From: Sphingomonas hankyongi
GTDB taxonomy: Bacteria > Pseudomonadota > Alphaproteobacteria > Sphingomonadales > Sphingomonadaceae
Assembly: GCF_023516575.1 (NCBI RefSeq)
Contig: NZ_JAMGBE010000001.1
Span: 620,001 to 684,000, forward strand
Reading direction: 5' to 3'
DNA length: 64,000 nucleotides
Below, one piece after another: positions 33,541-42,426 of this stretch (positions are counted from its first letter, which is position 1; each line of letters begins with the position of its first letter). Below the pieces are notes generated by a model, which searched no databases, had not been told where the DNA came from, and saw nothing but the letters and a program-made list of their open reading frames with translations. The translations under genes were made by a program, and so were the position numbers.

Positions 33541-34682
33541 TGCGTGCCTTCATTCTTGCCGCTGCCGCGCTTGCCGCAGCGGCCCCCGCCGGCGCCCAGA
33601 CGCGAGCGGCCGCTGCAGCCCCAGATTATGCAAAAGACTCCGGCTGGCTCTGCTTGCCCGGCCGGGCCGACATCTGCTCCACGCCGCTGCCGACCACGGC
33701 GCTCAATTCGAACGGTTATGGCTCCGTGGGTCGTAGCACCGTCGCCAATAATCCCGCGATCGACTGCTTCTACGTCTATCCGACGGTTTCCAGCGATGCG
33801 GGGCTAAACAGCGACATGAATCCGGGTCGCGAGGAAAAGCTGGCCACCGAGAGCCAGTTCGCTCGCTTTGCCGGCGTCTGCCGTCCCTTCGCTCCCGTCT
33901 ATCGCCAGATGACCCTCGCGTCGGTCGCGGCTTATGCGGCCGGCGTCGACATCACGCAGGCGGCGGTTCTGGCTTATGGCGACGTGGTCGCGGCCTGGCG
34001 CAATTACATCGCCACCAGGAACGCAGGCCGTCCGTTCGTGCTGATCGGGCACAGCCAGGGCAGCCTGATGATCCAGCAGCTGATCGCGCGCGAGATCGAA
34101 ACCAAGCCCGACGTCGCGCGGCGGATGAAGCTGGCCATCATACCGGGTTACAACGTGCTGGTCCCGCAGGGGCGCCTGGTCGGCGGAACGTTCAAGAAAA
34201 CGCCCTTGTGCAACGGCCCAAGCCAGACCGGCTGCGTCATCACCTGGACGAGCTTTCGCGAGAAGAACGCGCCGCCCCCCGGAGCCATCTTCGGCTATGC
34301 CGACAAACCGGGGATGACGGTCGCTTGCGTCAATCCGGCTCGGCCCGGCTCGCGTAACTGGGAGAGCCTCGACAGCTATTTCTTCACCCGCTCGACCTTG
34401 CCGGTCCCCGGCGGTCCGGTGCAATGGTCGACCGACGGCGCGCCGCCGACCCCCTATGTCCGGACGGAAGGTCTGGTCTCGGCACGGTGCGTCAACGAGG
34501 GGCAGCGAGGCTATCTGTCGGTGCGCACCAACGCGGATCCGAAGGACAAGAGGACCGACCGCATCGGCGGCGAAGTGGCGGTGCTTGGCATGTTCCTGCC
34601 CGGCTGGGGAATGCATCTCGCCGATATGGCCATCGCCGAGGGCGACCTGATGAGACAGGTCGGAGACCGCGCGGGCAAATGA
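33540..34682 (+). CDS. Secreted DUF3089 alpha/beta-hydrolase-like protein
   Basis: The 380-residue protein has a signal peptide ([19 protein letters not shown]), then WLCLPGRADICSTPLP, DCFYVYPTVSSD and the lipase-like nucleophile elbow FVLIGHSQGSLMIQQLI. A C-terminal His is in GWGMHLADM. These are marks of DUF3089, a lipase-like family of unknown substrate. The ATG overlaps the ruvB stop by one base, and its TGA overlaps the ybgC ATG, so it is coupled to both. Confidence 0.85.
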   Translation: MRAFILAAAALAAAAPAGAQTRAAAAAPDYAKDSGWLCLPGRADICSTPLPTTALNSNGYGSVGRSTVANNPAIDCFYVYPTVSSDAGLNSDMNPGREEKLATESQFARFAGVCRPFAPVYRQMTLASVAAYAAGVDITQAAVLAYGDVVAAWRNYIATRNAGRPFVLIGHSQGSLMIQQLIAREIETKPDVARRMKLAIIPGYNVLVPQGRLVGGTFKKTPLCNGPSQTGCVITWTSFREKNAPPPGAIFGYADKPGMTVACVNPARPGSRNWESLDSYFFTRSTLPVPGGPVQWSTDGAPPTPYVRTEGLVSARCVNEGQRGYLSVRTNADPKDKRTDRIGGEVAVLGMFLPGWGMHLADMAIAEGDLMRQVGDRAGK

Positions 34683-35128
34683 CAGATTTCGACACCCCCT
34701 ATCGCGGCGGCTTCATCGGGCCGGAGCATCACTTCGCCCTCACCGTCTATTTCGAGGATACGGACACCGCAGGCGTCGTCTATTACGCCAATTATCTGAA
34801 GTTCATGGAGCGGGCGCGCTCGGACATGCTGCGTGCGGTTGGGGTCGACCAGCGCGATGTGCTCGATGGCGGCGGCGGCGCTTATTATGTCGCGGAGGCG
34901 AACATCAGATATCTCAGGCCCGCGCGGCTTGGCGATGACCTGGTCGTCGTCAGCACCGTCGACATTGTCCGAGCTGCATCGGTCCAGATTCATCAGCGAG
35001 TCATCCGGGGCAGTGAACTGTTGACCGATGGACGGGTGACCGCGGCGTTCCTGGATGCGAACGGGCGTCCGCAGCGGCAACCCAAGGAATGGGTCGAGAA
35101 GTTCAACGGGATCATCAACCGGAAGTGA
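34679..35128 (+). CDS. ybgC: Tol-Pal-associated acyl-CoA thioesterase YbgC
   Basis: The 149-residue hot-dog thioesterase has the catalytic motif VYFEDTDTAGVVYYANYLKF and then ERARSDMLRAVGVDQ. It normally heads the tol-pal operon. It starts at ATG 34679, overlapping the previous stop (ATGA). Its own stop overlaps the GTG start of tolB (GTGA), so tolQ, tolR and tolA are not between them. Confidence 0.95.
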   Translation: MTDFDTPYRGGFIGPEHHFALTVYFEDTDTAGVVYYANYLKFMERARSDMLRAVGVDQRDVLDGGGGAYYVAEANIRYLRPARLGDDLVVVSTVDIVRAASVQIHQRVIRGSELLTDGRVTAAFLDANGRPQRQPKEWVEKFNGIINRK

Positions 35129-36414
35129 AAAAGCTATTGATATCGATGCTGGCGGCGGCCGTCGCCGTGCCAGCAGCCGCGCAGCAGGCCGTGCCCGTGA
35201 TTGCGGTGCCGCCCTTGTCCTCGCCCGCGGACAAGCAGACTAGCGCCGGAAGCACGCTGGCGATCGCCTGGCAGGCGACAGAATTGATCGCACAGGATCT
35301 CCGCACGACCAGCGAAGTGCTTGCGCTGCCGCCGAACCAGCAGAAAGACTTCTATTCCTATCCGGAAGTCACGGCGCCGACTTTTTCTCGATGGCGAGCA
35401 AAAGGCGCAAAGGCGCTGCTCACTGGCTTCGTCCAGGCCAGGCCAGACGGCCGTCTCGCCGTCGGCTGCTATGTCTACGATACCGAAAAAGGCACCGAAC
35501 TGGGCCGCACGGGCTTCGTCGTCGCTCCAGACGACTGGCGGCGCGCAGCGCATAAATGCTCGGGCCTTGCTTATAAGAGCCTGACGGGCGCGCCGGGCAT
35601 CTTCGACACGCGCATCGCCTATGTCGCAAGGACCGGTTTCGGCACGGCGCAATCGAGCCGCATCGCGACGATGGACAGCGATGGACTCAACCACAGCTAT
35701 GTAACGCCTCCGGACGGGCTGGTGACGACGCCCAGATTGTCGCCGGACGGGGAGCGCCTCGCCTATGTGAGCTTCAGTGGCGGACAACCGCACATCCTGG
35801 TGCGCGACCTGGATTCGAACGAGGAACGCCCGCTCGCCGGGACCAGCTTGCCGAGCTTCTCGCCTCGCTTTTCGCCGGACGGCAACCGCGTCGTCTTCTC
35901 GATGACCAACGGCGGGAACACAGACATTTACGTGACAGGCGCAACCGGGGGTTATCCGCAGCGCCTCACGACCTCACCGGGAATCGACACGAGCCCGAGC
36001 TTCTCGCCCGACGGGCGCAGCATCCTTTTCGAAAGCGATCGCTCTGGAACTCAGCAGCTGTACGTCATGAGCGCCGACGGATCGAACCAGCGCAGGATCA
36101 GCTTCGGCGGGGGCTGGTATGCCGCCCCCGAGTGGAGCCCGGATGGAGAGATGATCGCATTTACGAGCCGCGGAAACGACGGATTGCGAGTAGGCATCAT
36201 GAAGGCAGACGGGACCGATGCCCGTGTGCTTACCAGCGGGCCACGCGACGAGGGCGCCAATTGGGCCGCGAGCAGCCGCGAACTCATTTTCCAGCGCGTT
36301 GATGTTGCGGGCCGGCCCGGAATTTATCGCGTGACCTTGTCAGGAGGGGAGCCGCGCAAAGTGACTGTCCCGCAGGACGCCGCGGACCCCGACTGGTCGG
36401 GGGCGCGCGAATGA
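35125..36414 (+). CDS. tolB: TolB-family periplasmic beta-propeller protein
   Basis: The 429-residue protein has a signal peptide (KKLLISMLAAAVAVPAAA), an N-terminal alpha/beta domain (about residues 20-160) and a beta-propeller. The propeller repeats are LSPDGERLAYVSF, FSPDGNRVVFSMTNGG, FSPDGRSILFESDRSG and WSPDGEMIAFTSRG. TolB links Pal to the inner-membrane TolQRA complex. The N-terminal domain (VPVIAVPPLSSPADKQTSAG) looks diverged from typical TolB, and tolQRA are missing upstream. It could therefore be a paralogue rather than the main TolB. It starts at GTG 35125 inside the ybgC stop, and its stop overlaps the Pal-like ATG. Confidence 0.85.
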   Translation: MKKLLISMLAAAVAVPAAAQQAVPVIAVPPLSSPADKQTSAGSTLAIAWQATELIAQDLRTTSEVLALPPNQQKDFYSYPEVTAPTFSRWRAKGAKALLTGFVQARPDGRLAVGCYVYDTEKGTELGRTGFVVAPDDWRRAAHKCSGLAYKSLTGAPGIFDTRIAYVARTGFGTAQSSRIATMDSDGLNHSYVTPPDGLVTTPRLSPDGERLAYVSFSGGQPHILVRDLDSNEERPLAGTSLPSFSPRFSPDGNRVVFSMTNGGNTDIYVTGATGGYPQRLTTSPGIDTSPSFSPDGRSILFESDRSGTQQLYVMSADGSNQRRISFGGGWYAAPEWSPDGEMIAFTSRGNDGLRVGIMKADGTDARVLTSGPRDEGANWAASSRELIFQRVDVAGRPGIYRVTLSGGEPRKVTVPQDAADPDWSGARE

Positions 36415-36884
36415 CACGGCCGCCAGTCTTTCTGGCCGCGGTTGGCCTCCTCATCGGCGCCGAGGCGAGCGCCCAGCTTCGAGTGCCGCCTGTGGTACAG
36501 CGGGTGCTGCCCGGACGGCAGCCGGCGCAACCCGTGCTGGTCGGCATCGATGCTCTTCGTGCGGATTTCCTTGCGCGCACCGGGGGCAACACGGTCTATT
36601 TCGCTGGGGACAGCTTCGGCCTCGTTCCCGCCGCCAAGACCAATCTCACGGCGCAGGCGCAGTGGCTAAGGCAGCATCCCGAGGTGGTGGTCAGCATCGA
36701 GGGGCATGCGAGCCCGCTCGACACGCGCGACCATGCGCTGGCCCTCGGAGCTCGGCGGGCGCAGGAGGTCCGCGATTTCCTCGTTCTGATGGGCGTTCCC
36801 GCCGCCCAGCTGACAGCCGTCAGCCTGGGCAAGGAGCGGCCGGTCGGCGCCAACTCCCGCGTGGAGACGATACTGGTTCGTTAA
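36411..36884 (+). CDS. Pal/OmpA-like periplasmic protein with degenerate peptidoglycan site
   Basis: The 157-residue protein occupies the normal pal position after tolB. It has an OmpA-C-like domain: VYFAGDSFGLVPAAKTNL, VVVSIEGHASPLDTRDHALA, LGARRAQEVRDFLVLMGVP and SLGKERPVGANSRVETILV. Canonical Pal has GHTDxxGTxxYN and a longer loop ending NRRV; here TD becomes AS, YN becomes HA, the loop is about ten residues shorter and the ending is NSRV. The signal (PPVFLAAVGLLIGAEASA) has no lipobox Cys, so it should be soluble in the periplasm, not an outer-membrane lipoprotein. Its stop interlocks with that of the convergent gene (TTAA). Confidence 0.8.
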   Translation: MTRPPVFLAAVGLLIGAEASAQLRVPPVVQRVLPGRQPAQPVLVGIDALRADFLARTGGNTVYFAGDSFGLVPAAKTNLTAQAQWLRQHPEVVVSIEGHASPLDTRDHALALGARRAQEVRDFLVLMGVPAAQLTAVSLGKERPVGANSRVETILVR

Positions 36885-37186
36885 GCGGCGCGGCGCTGAT
36901 AGCCGCAAGCGCTAAGCCAGGCCCGCGCCTGACGTTGTGCTTCGGCGATCTCTCGAGCGGTCATCTCGGCTGCGATCTCGGCACGGCATTGCTGCCCGCG
37001 AGTGCAACCCGACAGCGCCGCCAGATTGAACCATTTGTGCGCTTCGATCAGGTCGACCGCAGCTCCGCCGCGACCCGTGGAATAGGTCACGCCAAGCTCG
37101 AACAATGCGTCGACGTCGCCGTTTTCCGCGTCTGCAAGACGGCTGCGGATCAGGAACTCCGCGCTCTTCTGGCTGATGGCACCCAT
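36881..37186 (-). CDS. Sel1-like repeat protein (short)
   Basis: The 101-residue protein contains one or two Sel1/TPR-like helix pairs (DAENGDVDALFELGVTYSTG, AHKWFNLAALSG). The C-terminal helix is rich in Ala, Glu and Arg. There is no signal peptide. Sel1 repeats mediate protein contacts. Upstream, about 80 bases separate it from panC on the same strand. Its stop overlaps the Pal-like stop. Confidence 0.75.
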   Translation of the reverse strand: MGAISQKSAEFLIRSRLADAENGDVDALFELGVTYSTGRGGAAVDLIEAHKWFNLAALSGCTRGQQCRAEIAAEMTAREIAEAQRQARAWLSACGYQRRAA

Positions 37187-37265
37187 GAATTGTCCCCCTC
37201 AATCCTTTATGAGGACAAATTCGTCCGCCGATCCCAAAGAAATGGTTAACGGCGAAAAACCATGA

Positions 37266-38099
37266 TCAGACGGAGATATTGTCGATTAGCCGCGTCGTGC
37301 CGATCACGGCCGCAGCAATCAGGCGCATTGCACCCGCCGGAGCTTCGATCGGCTCGAGCGTGTCAGCATCCACCAGCGCGAAATAATCGGTCCGGGAAAA
37401 GCCGGCGTCGACGAGCGAGCTTCGCGCTGCCTGCAGGACATCGGCGACGGAGCTACCGCCAAGGATCTTTTCGCGCGCATCATGGAGCGCACGAGGCAGC
37501 GCCAGCGCATGCTGCCGCTCGTCAGCAGACAAATATGCGTTGCGCGACGACAGAGCCAGGCCGTCCGGTTCGCGCACCGTCGAGACACCAACGATCTCGA
37601 CCCCGAGACCAAGGTCCGCAGCCATTCGCCGGATTACGGCGAGCTGCTGGAAATCCTTCTCGCCGAACAGCGCCACATCGGGCCGCATCGCGAGCAACAG
37701 CTTCGCGACTACGGTAGCCACGCCGTCGAAATGGCCGGGGCGCGCCTCGCCCTCCCATCGCTCGCTGATGCCGGAGACGCGGACCGTCGTCGCGAAACCT
37801 TCGGGGTAAATGTCCCTGACCGCGGGCATCCACAACAAGTCGCAGCCGGCCTCTTCGAGCATGGATGCGTCTTCGGCCTCACGCCGAGGGTAGCGGCTGA
37901 AATCCTCCGACGGTCCGAACTGTGTCGGATTGACGAAGATGGTCGCCGCGACCCGGTCGGCCCTGCGCTTCGCTTCGGTGACCAGCGCGATGTGGCCGGC
38001 GTGGAGCGCGCCCATGGTCGGCACGAGGGCCAATGTCGCCCCGCCGCGCAGTTTTTCGCGCACAAACGCCAATTCTTCACTGCTACGAACGGTTTGCAC
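37266..38099 (-). CDS. panC: Pantothenate synthetase
   Basis: PanC joins pantoate and beta-alanine with ATP to make pantothenate, the CoA precursor. The 277-residue protein has the HxGH-type motif VPTMGALHAGHIALV, VNPTQFGPSEDFSRYPR, FDGVATVVAKLL, LFGEKDFQQLAVIRRM and LALSSRNAYLS. It starts at GTG 38099; the open frame upstream is not conserved-looking. panB and panD are not nearby. It is divergent from mipZ. Confidence 0.96.
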   Translation of the reverse strand: MQTVRSSEELAFVREKLRGGATLALVPTMGALHAGHIALVTEAKRRADRVAATIFVNPTQFGPSEDFSRYPRREAEDASMLEEAGCDLLWMPAVRDIYPEGFATTVRVSGISERWEGEARPGHFDGVATVVAKLLLAMRPDVALFGEKDFQQLAVIRRMAADLGLGVEIVGVSTVREPDGLALSSRNAYLSADERQHALALPRALHDAREKILGGSSVADVLQAARSSLVDAGFSRTDYFALVDADTLEPIEAPAGAMRLIAAAVIGTTRLIDNISV

Positions 38100-38168
38100 G
38101 CGGGCGCGGCCTCTTATAAACCTGTTAACGGGGCGGCGTTTCGATGCCGTAGGGGAAAAGATCAAGCC

Positions 38169-38960
38169 ATGAGCCAACCGCATTTCATCGTCTTCGCCAA
38201 TGAAAAGGGCGGAACCGGCAAGTCGACCACGGCAGTCCATACGGCCGTCGCGCTCGCGGCTTCCGGCCATCGGGTCGCGGCTCTGGACCTCGACAGCCGC
38301 CAGCGGACGATGACGCGCTATCTCGAAAACCGCGACGCCACGATGCGCCGGCTCGCGAAAGATCTGCCGCAGGCATCCTACGAGGTGCTCGAGGATCACA
38401 CCGAAGACGCGCTTGCAGCGGCGATCGACCGACTTTCGATGGAAGCGGACGTGCTGGTCGTCGACACGCCGGGCCGCGACGATGAGCTGGCACGTTCCGC
38501 GATCCTGCGCGCCGACACGCTCGTCACGCCAATGAACGACAGCTTCGTGGACCTCGACCTGATCGGCCAGGTGCATCCGGAAAATTACAAGATCACCAAG
38601 CCGAGCTTCTATGCCGAGCTGATCTGGAACAGCCGGACGGCGCGCGCCAAGCAGACCGGCAAGAGCGTCGACTGGGTCGTGCTTCGCAACCGCCTGCAGC
38701 ATATCGAGAGCCACAATTTGCGACGCGTCGGAGCCGCGCTCGACGAGCTGGCCCGCCGCGTGGGCTTTCGAGTCATTCCCGGCCTGGGCGAGCGCGTCAT
38801 CTACCGCGAGCTGTTCCCGAAAGGCCTGACCCTGCTCGACCTGCAGCAGCTGGGCGAAGTCGGCATTGCCCACATCACGGCCCGGCAGGAGCTGCGCGAG
38901 ATGATCGCCGGCCTCGGAATCCCCGGCCAGGAAGAGCAGAAGCTGGCCGCCGTCGGTTGA
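38169..38960 (+). CDS. mipZ: MipZ, division-plane-positioning ATPase
   Basis: The 263-residue ParA/MinD-type ATPase has the deviant Walker A FANEKGGTGKSTTAVHTA, then ALDLDSRQRTMTRYLENR and LVVDTPGRDDELARSAI. MipZ forms a bipolar gradient through ParB and blocks FtsZ assembly away from midcell in Alphaproteobacteria. Features such as LDLIGQVHPENYKI and VIYRELFPKGLTLLDL match MipZ rather than chromosomal ParA. It starts at ATG 38169, and pgmG follows. Confidence 0.92.
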   Translation: MSQPHFIVFANEKGGTGKSTTAVHTAVALAASGHRVAALDLDSRQRTMTRYLENRDATMRRLAKDLPQASYEVLEDHTEDALAAAIDRLSMEADVLVVDTPGRDDELARSAILRADTLVTPMNDSFVDLDLIGQVHPENYKITKPSFYAELIWNSRTARAKQTGKSVDWVVLRNRLQHIESHNLRRVGAALDELARRVGFRVIPGLGERVIYRELFPKGLTLLDLQQLGEVGIAHITARQELREMIAGLGIPGQEEQKLAAVG

Positions 38961-38992
38961 ACCAAAGCGCCGCCCCTGCGTAAGGCGGCGAA

Positions 38993-40372
38993 ATGACTCA
39001 CCGGTTCAACCCCACCATCCTCCGCGAATATGACATTCGCGGAATCGTCGGAGACACGCTGACCGAGGCCGACGCCTACGCGCTCGGCCGGACGTATGCG
39101 GCGCTCGCTCGTGATGAAGGCGCGCAGCGCATCGCCGTCGGCCGTGACGGACGGACGCACAGCGGGGCACTCGAAGCGCAGCTCGTGCGCGGGTTGACCG
39201 AAGGGGGCGTGGACGCGGTCATGGTGGGGATGGGCCCCTCGCCCATGCTCTATTTCGCGACCTATCACCTCGATGTGGACGGAGGCATCCAGGTCACGGG
39301 CAGCCACAATCCGGCCGACTACAACGGGTTCAAGCTGCTCCTCAAAGGCCGGTCCGTCTTCGGCGCCGAAATTCAGGCGATTGGGCGCCGCGCCGCAGCC
39401 GGCGACTGGAGCCAAGGCTCGGGCACGATCGAGGAAGTCGATGTTCGCAGCGCCTACGTGGATCGATTGCTCGAAGGCTTCTCGGGCAATGCCTATAGGG
39501 TCGGCTGGGATGCGGGCAACGGCGCGGCGGGGCCAGTCCTCGACATGCTCGTCGACCGGCTACCCGGACAGCACCACGTGATCTTCAGCCAGGTCGACGG
39601 CAATTTCCCGAACCACCACCCCGATCCCACGGTCGAAGCCAATCTCGCCGACCTCAAGGAACTGGTTGCGAGCGAGCAGCTCGATTTCGGGATCGCCTTC
39701 GACGGGGACGGCGACCGTATCGGCGCGGTCGACGGCACCGGTCGCGTGATCTGGGGAGACCAGTTGCTGATGATCCTCGCCGAACCGGTGCTGAAGGAGC
39801 GGCCGGGCGCTACGATCATCGCCGACGTCAAGGCGAGCCAGATGTTCTTCGACCGCGTCGCCGAGCTGGGCGGAACGCCGCTGATGTGGAAGACCGGGCA
39901 CAGCCTCATCAAGTCCAAGATGAAGGAAACGGAAGCACCGCTTGCGGGCGAGATGAGCGGGCACATCTTCTTCAAGCATCGCTGGTACGGTTTCGACGAC
40001 GCCCTCTACGCCGCAATCCGGCTGATCGAGGCGGTCAGCGCCTCGGGCCGCTCGCTCACCGGGATCATGGATGCCATGCCGAAGACCATGGCCACCCCGG
40101 AAATGCGCTTCCAGGTCGACGAGAGCCGCAAGTTCACGATCGTCGATGAGGTCCGCGACCGCCTGTCCGCGGACGGCGCCAAGGTGGACGACACTGACGG
40201 GGTGCGGGTGAGCACGGGCGACGGCTGGTGGCTGCTCAGGGCGTCGAATACGCAGGATGTCCTCGTTGCGCGCGCCGAAGCCAAGGACGAAGCAGGCGTT
40301 GAGCGCCTCGTTGCGCAGATCGACGAGCAACTCGCCAAGTCCGGCGTGAAGCGCGTCGAGATTGCTCACTAG
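38993..40372 (+). CDS. pgmG: Phosphomannomutase/phosphoglucomutase
   Basis: The 459-residue alpha-D-phosphohexomutase interconverts hexose 1- and 6-phosphates for polysaccharide and lipopolysaccharide precursors. It has the active-site serine loop QVTGSHNPADYNGFKLLL (about residue 103), the metal loop AFDGDGDRIGAVDG, the sugar-binding segment GEMSGHIFFKH and the phosphate-binding RVSTGDGWWLLRASNTQ. In Sphingomonas the enzyme is called PgmG. Other exopolysaccharide genes are not in the window. Confidence 0.93.
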   Translation: MTHRFNPTILREYDIRGIVGDTLTEADAYALGRTYAALARDEGAQRIAVGRDGRTHSGALEAQLVRGLTEGGVDAVMVGMGPSPMLYFATYHLDVDGGIQVTGSHNPADYNGFKLLLKGRSVFGAEIQAIGRRAAAGDWSQGSGTIEEVDVRSAYVDRLLEGFSGNAYRVGWDAGNGAAGPVLDMLVDRLPGQHHVIFSQVDGNFPNHHPDPTVEANLADLKELVASEQLDFGIAFDGDGDRIGAVDGTGRVIWGDQLLMILAEPVLKERPGATIIADVKASQMFFDRVAELGGTPLMWKTGHSLIKSKMKETEAPLAGEMSGHIFFKHRWYGFDDALYAAIRLIEAVSASGRSLTGIMDAMPKTMATPEMRFQVDESRKFTIVDEVRDRLSADGAKVDDTDGVRVSTGDGWWLLRASNTQDVLVARAEAKDEAGVERLVAQIDEQLAKSGVKRVEIAH

Positions 40373-40423
40373 CGACGGATCGTCTTGAGTGACTGGCGCA
40401 CGCCGTTGCTGTATGGCGGCGTC

Positions 40424-41395
40424 ATGCTGGAGCAAATGTCTCCACGTCACCGCGATCACGAGCGGGAACGGCTCCAACTCATGTTCGAGCACGCTCCCGG
40501 CTTCATGCTTCTCGTGGAGGGTCCGAGCCACAGGATCGCGATCGCCAACCGTGCCTTTTCCAACATGGTCGGCGGTCGTGAGCTGGCCGGGAAAATCCTG
40601 TCCGACGGCCTTCCCGAATTCATTGAGCAGGGCGTGGACGAGATTCTCGATGGCGTGACCCGCTCGGGCGAGGCGTTCGTTGCGCAGGGCATGCCTCTGG
40701 CGGTCGAACGGTCGGACGGCTCGATGGAAGAGATCCTGGCCGATGTCGTCTTCCAGCCGATCCCACCGTCGGAGGGACATCCCGCCGGCGTCTTCATCCA
40801 GGGCCAGAATGTCACCGATGACAAAAGGAGCCAGGCGCTGCGCACGGCGCACAGCAAGGTGCTCGAGCTGGCGATCGGCGACAGCCCATTGGAAGAGACG
40901 CTGAGCGCACTGATCGACATCGTCGAATCGTCGTCGAGCACGGGCGTCATGGGCTCGATCCTGCTGCTCGACCCGGACGGCAAGCATTTGCGCCACGGCG
41001 CCGCGCCCAGCCTGCCAAAAACTTACATGAAGGCGATCGACGGAGCCGAGATCGGCGCCTGCTGCGGCTCCTGCGGCACCGCCGCATACCTCGGCGCCGC
41101 GGTGTTCGTGTCCGACATCGCGACCGATCCCCTATGGGCGGACTACAAGCAGCTGGCCTTGCCGCACGGTCTGCGCGCCTGCTGGTCGATCCCGATCCTG
41201 ACCCGCGGGCGGAAGGTGCTGGGCACGTTCGCAATGTACCATCGCGAGCCGCGCGAGCCGACGATCCGCGACCTGCTGCTCGTCGACCTCATTACCCAGA
41301 CCGCGGCGCTGGTGATCGACAGGGATCGCGCGCTCAGGGAGCTACAGCACATCAGGCTCGGGCAAGCGTCGGGTCAGTCGTCTTCGTCCTCGTAG
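40424..41395 (+). CDS. PAS-GAF sensory protein without a visible output domain
   Basis: The protein of about 323 residues has a PAS domain (about residues 20-140: MFEHAPGFMLLVEGPSHRIA, then VFIQGQNVTDDKR). A GAF domain follows (about 155-310), with GSILLLDPDGKHLRHGAAPS, EIGACCGSCGTAAYLGAAVF, VSDIATDPLWADYKQLALPH and GLRACWSIPI. The GAF cysteine cluster CCGSC is typical of a bacterial GAF group found in sensor kinases. No kinase, GGDEF, EAL or HTH domain follows; the C-terminus is a Ser run. The start is uncertain: ATG 40424 is chosen, TTG 40385 and ATG 40436 are alternatives. The end overlaps the convergent exonuclease gene by 22 bases. Confidence 0.82.
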   Translation: MLEQMSPRHRDHERERLQLMFEHAPGFMLLVEGPSHRIAIANRAFSNMVGGRELAGKILSDGLPEFIEQGVDEILDGVTRSGEAFVAQGMPLAVERSDGSMEEILADVVFQPIPPSEGHPAGVFIQGQNVTDDKRSQALRTAHSKVLELAIGDSPLEETLSALIDIVESSSSTGVMGSILLLDPDGKHLRHGAAPSLPKTYMKAIDGAEIGACCGSCGTAAYLGAAVFVSDIATDPLWADYKQLALPHGLRACWSIPILTRGRKVLGTFAMYHREPREPTIRDLLLVDLITQTAALVIDRDRALRELQHIRLGQASGQSSSSS

Positions 41396-42375
41396 CCCAC
41401 CAGGTTCAGCTCGCACGCCTTGATCTGGTGCGTCATGCACCAATGCTTGAGCGCTTCCTCGCGACCGTGCGTGATCCACACTTCTGCCGGCGCGAGCTCG
41501 CGGATTGTTATCGTAAGCTCATCCCAGTCGGCATGATCGGAGATGATCAGCGGAAGCTCGACGTTCCGCTGGCGCGCGCGCTGTCGGATCCGCATCCAGC
41601 CTGAAGCCATCGCCGTTACCGGATCGGGTAGACGCCGGGACCAGCGGTCGTTGAGCGCTCCCGGCGGTGCGATCACGACATGGCCAGCCATCTCCTGCTT
41701 GGACGCGCCACCGGTATGGCGAAGTTCGCCAAGCGCGATGCCGAAGCTTTCGTAGAGCTGGTTCAATCGCTCGATCGCGCCGTGGAAATAGATCGGATCG
41801 TGGTGCCCCCGCGCGCGGAGCTCGGTGATGATGCGCTGCGCCTTGCCGAGCGCATAAGCACCTACGAGCACGCACCGGCTCGGGTCCGAGTGGAGGCGGT
41901 GAAGCAGCCTGTCGATCTCGCTGCCGGTGTCGGGATGACGGAAGACCGGCAATCCAAACGTCGCCTCAGTGATGAAGATGTCACAGGGAACGGGCACGAA
42001 GCACGGGCAGGAGGGATCCGGCCTGCGCTTATAGTCTCCCGACACGACCACGCGTTCGCCCTTGTGCTCCATCACGATCTGGGCGGAGCCAAGCACATGG
42101 CCGGCGGGGACGAACCTGACGTCCACACCGCCGACGCGAATGGTTTCGTCATAGGCAATCCCCTGCCCGCGCGGCTGCGGTCCGTAGCGCGTTGCCATGA
42201 TCGCCAGCGTCTCCGGAGTGGCAAGCACCGCGCCATGTCCACCGCGGGCATGGTCAGAGTGGCCATGCGTGACCCATGCCCGATCCTTCGGCTGCGACGG
42301 ATCGATCCACGCGTCCGCGGGACGGACGTAAATCCCTTCCGGGTGGGACTCGATCCAGGAACCTAAGCGCGCCAT
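41374..42375 (-). CDS. Ligase-associated DNA exonuclease (metallo-beta-lactamase fold)
   Basis: The 333-residue protein has the MBL metal motif AWVTHGHSDHARGGH, then FVPAGHVLGSAQIVMEH and RVVVSGDYKRRPDPSCPCF. A beta-CASP-like region follows, and the closing motif is IISDHADWDEL. It matches the exonuclease of the bacterial ligase-associated repair set (MBL exonuclease, ATP-dependent ligase, Lhr-type helicase, PdeM). The helicase and PdeM are also in this window, divergently placed. The ligase gene is not. Confidence 0.92.
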   Translation of the reverse strand: MARLGSWIESHPEGIYVRPADAWIDPSQPKDRAWVTHGHSDHARGGHGAVLATPETLAIMATRYGPQPRGQGIAYDETIRVGGVDVRFVPAGHVLGSAQIVMEHKGERVVVSGDYKRRPDPSCPCFVPVPCDIFITEATFGLPVFRHPDTGSEIDRLLHRLHSDPSRCVLVGAYALGKAQRIITELRARGHHDPIYFHGAIERLNQLYESFGIALGELRHTGGASKQEMAGHVVIAPPGALNDRWSRRLPDPVTAMASGWMRIRQRARQRNVELPLIISDHADWDELTITIRELAPAEVWITHGREEALKHWCMTHQIKACELNLVGYEDEDD

Positions 42376-42426
42376 TGCGAGCTATATAAGCGAACGACAC
42401 TAGAGTTCCCGCGGGAGGAGACGCTT

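Noticed and set aside
39560-40996. 478-codon minus-strand frame across pgmG and the PAS-GAF gene
   Set aside because: It crosses a boundary between two real genes and has no domain-like sequence.
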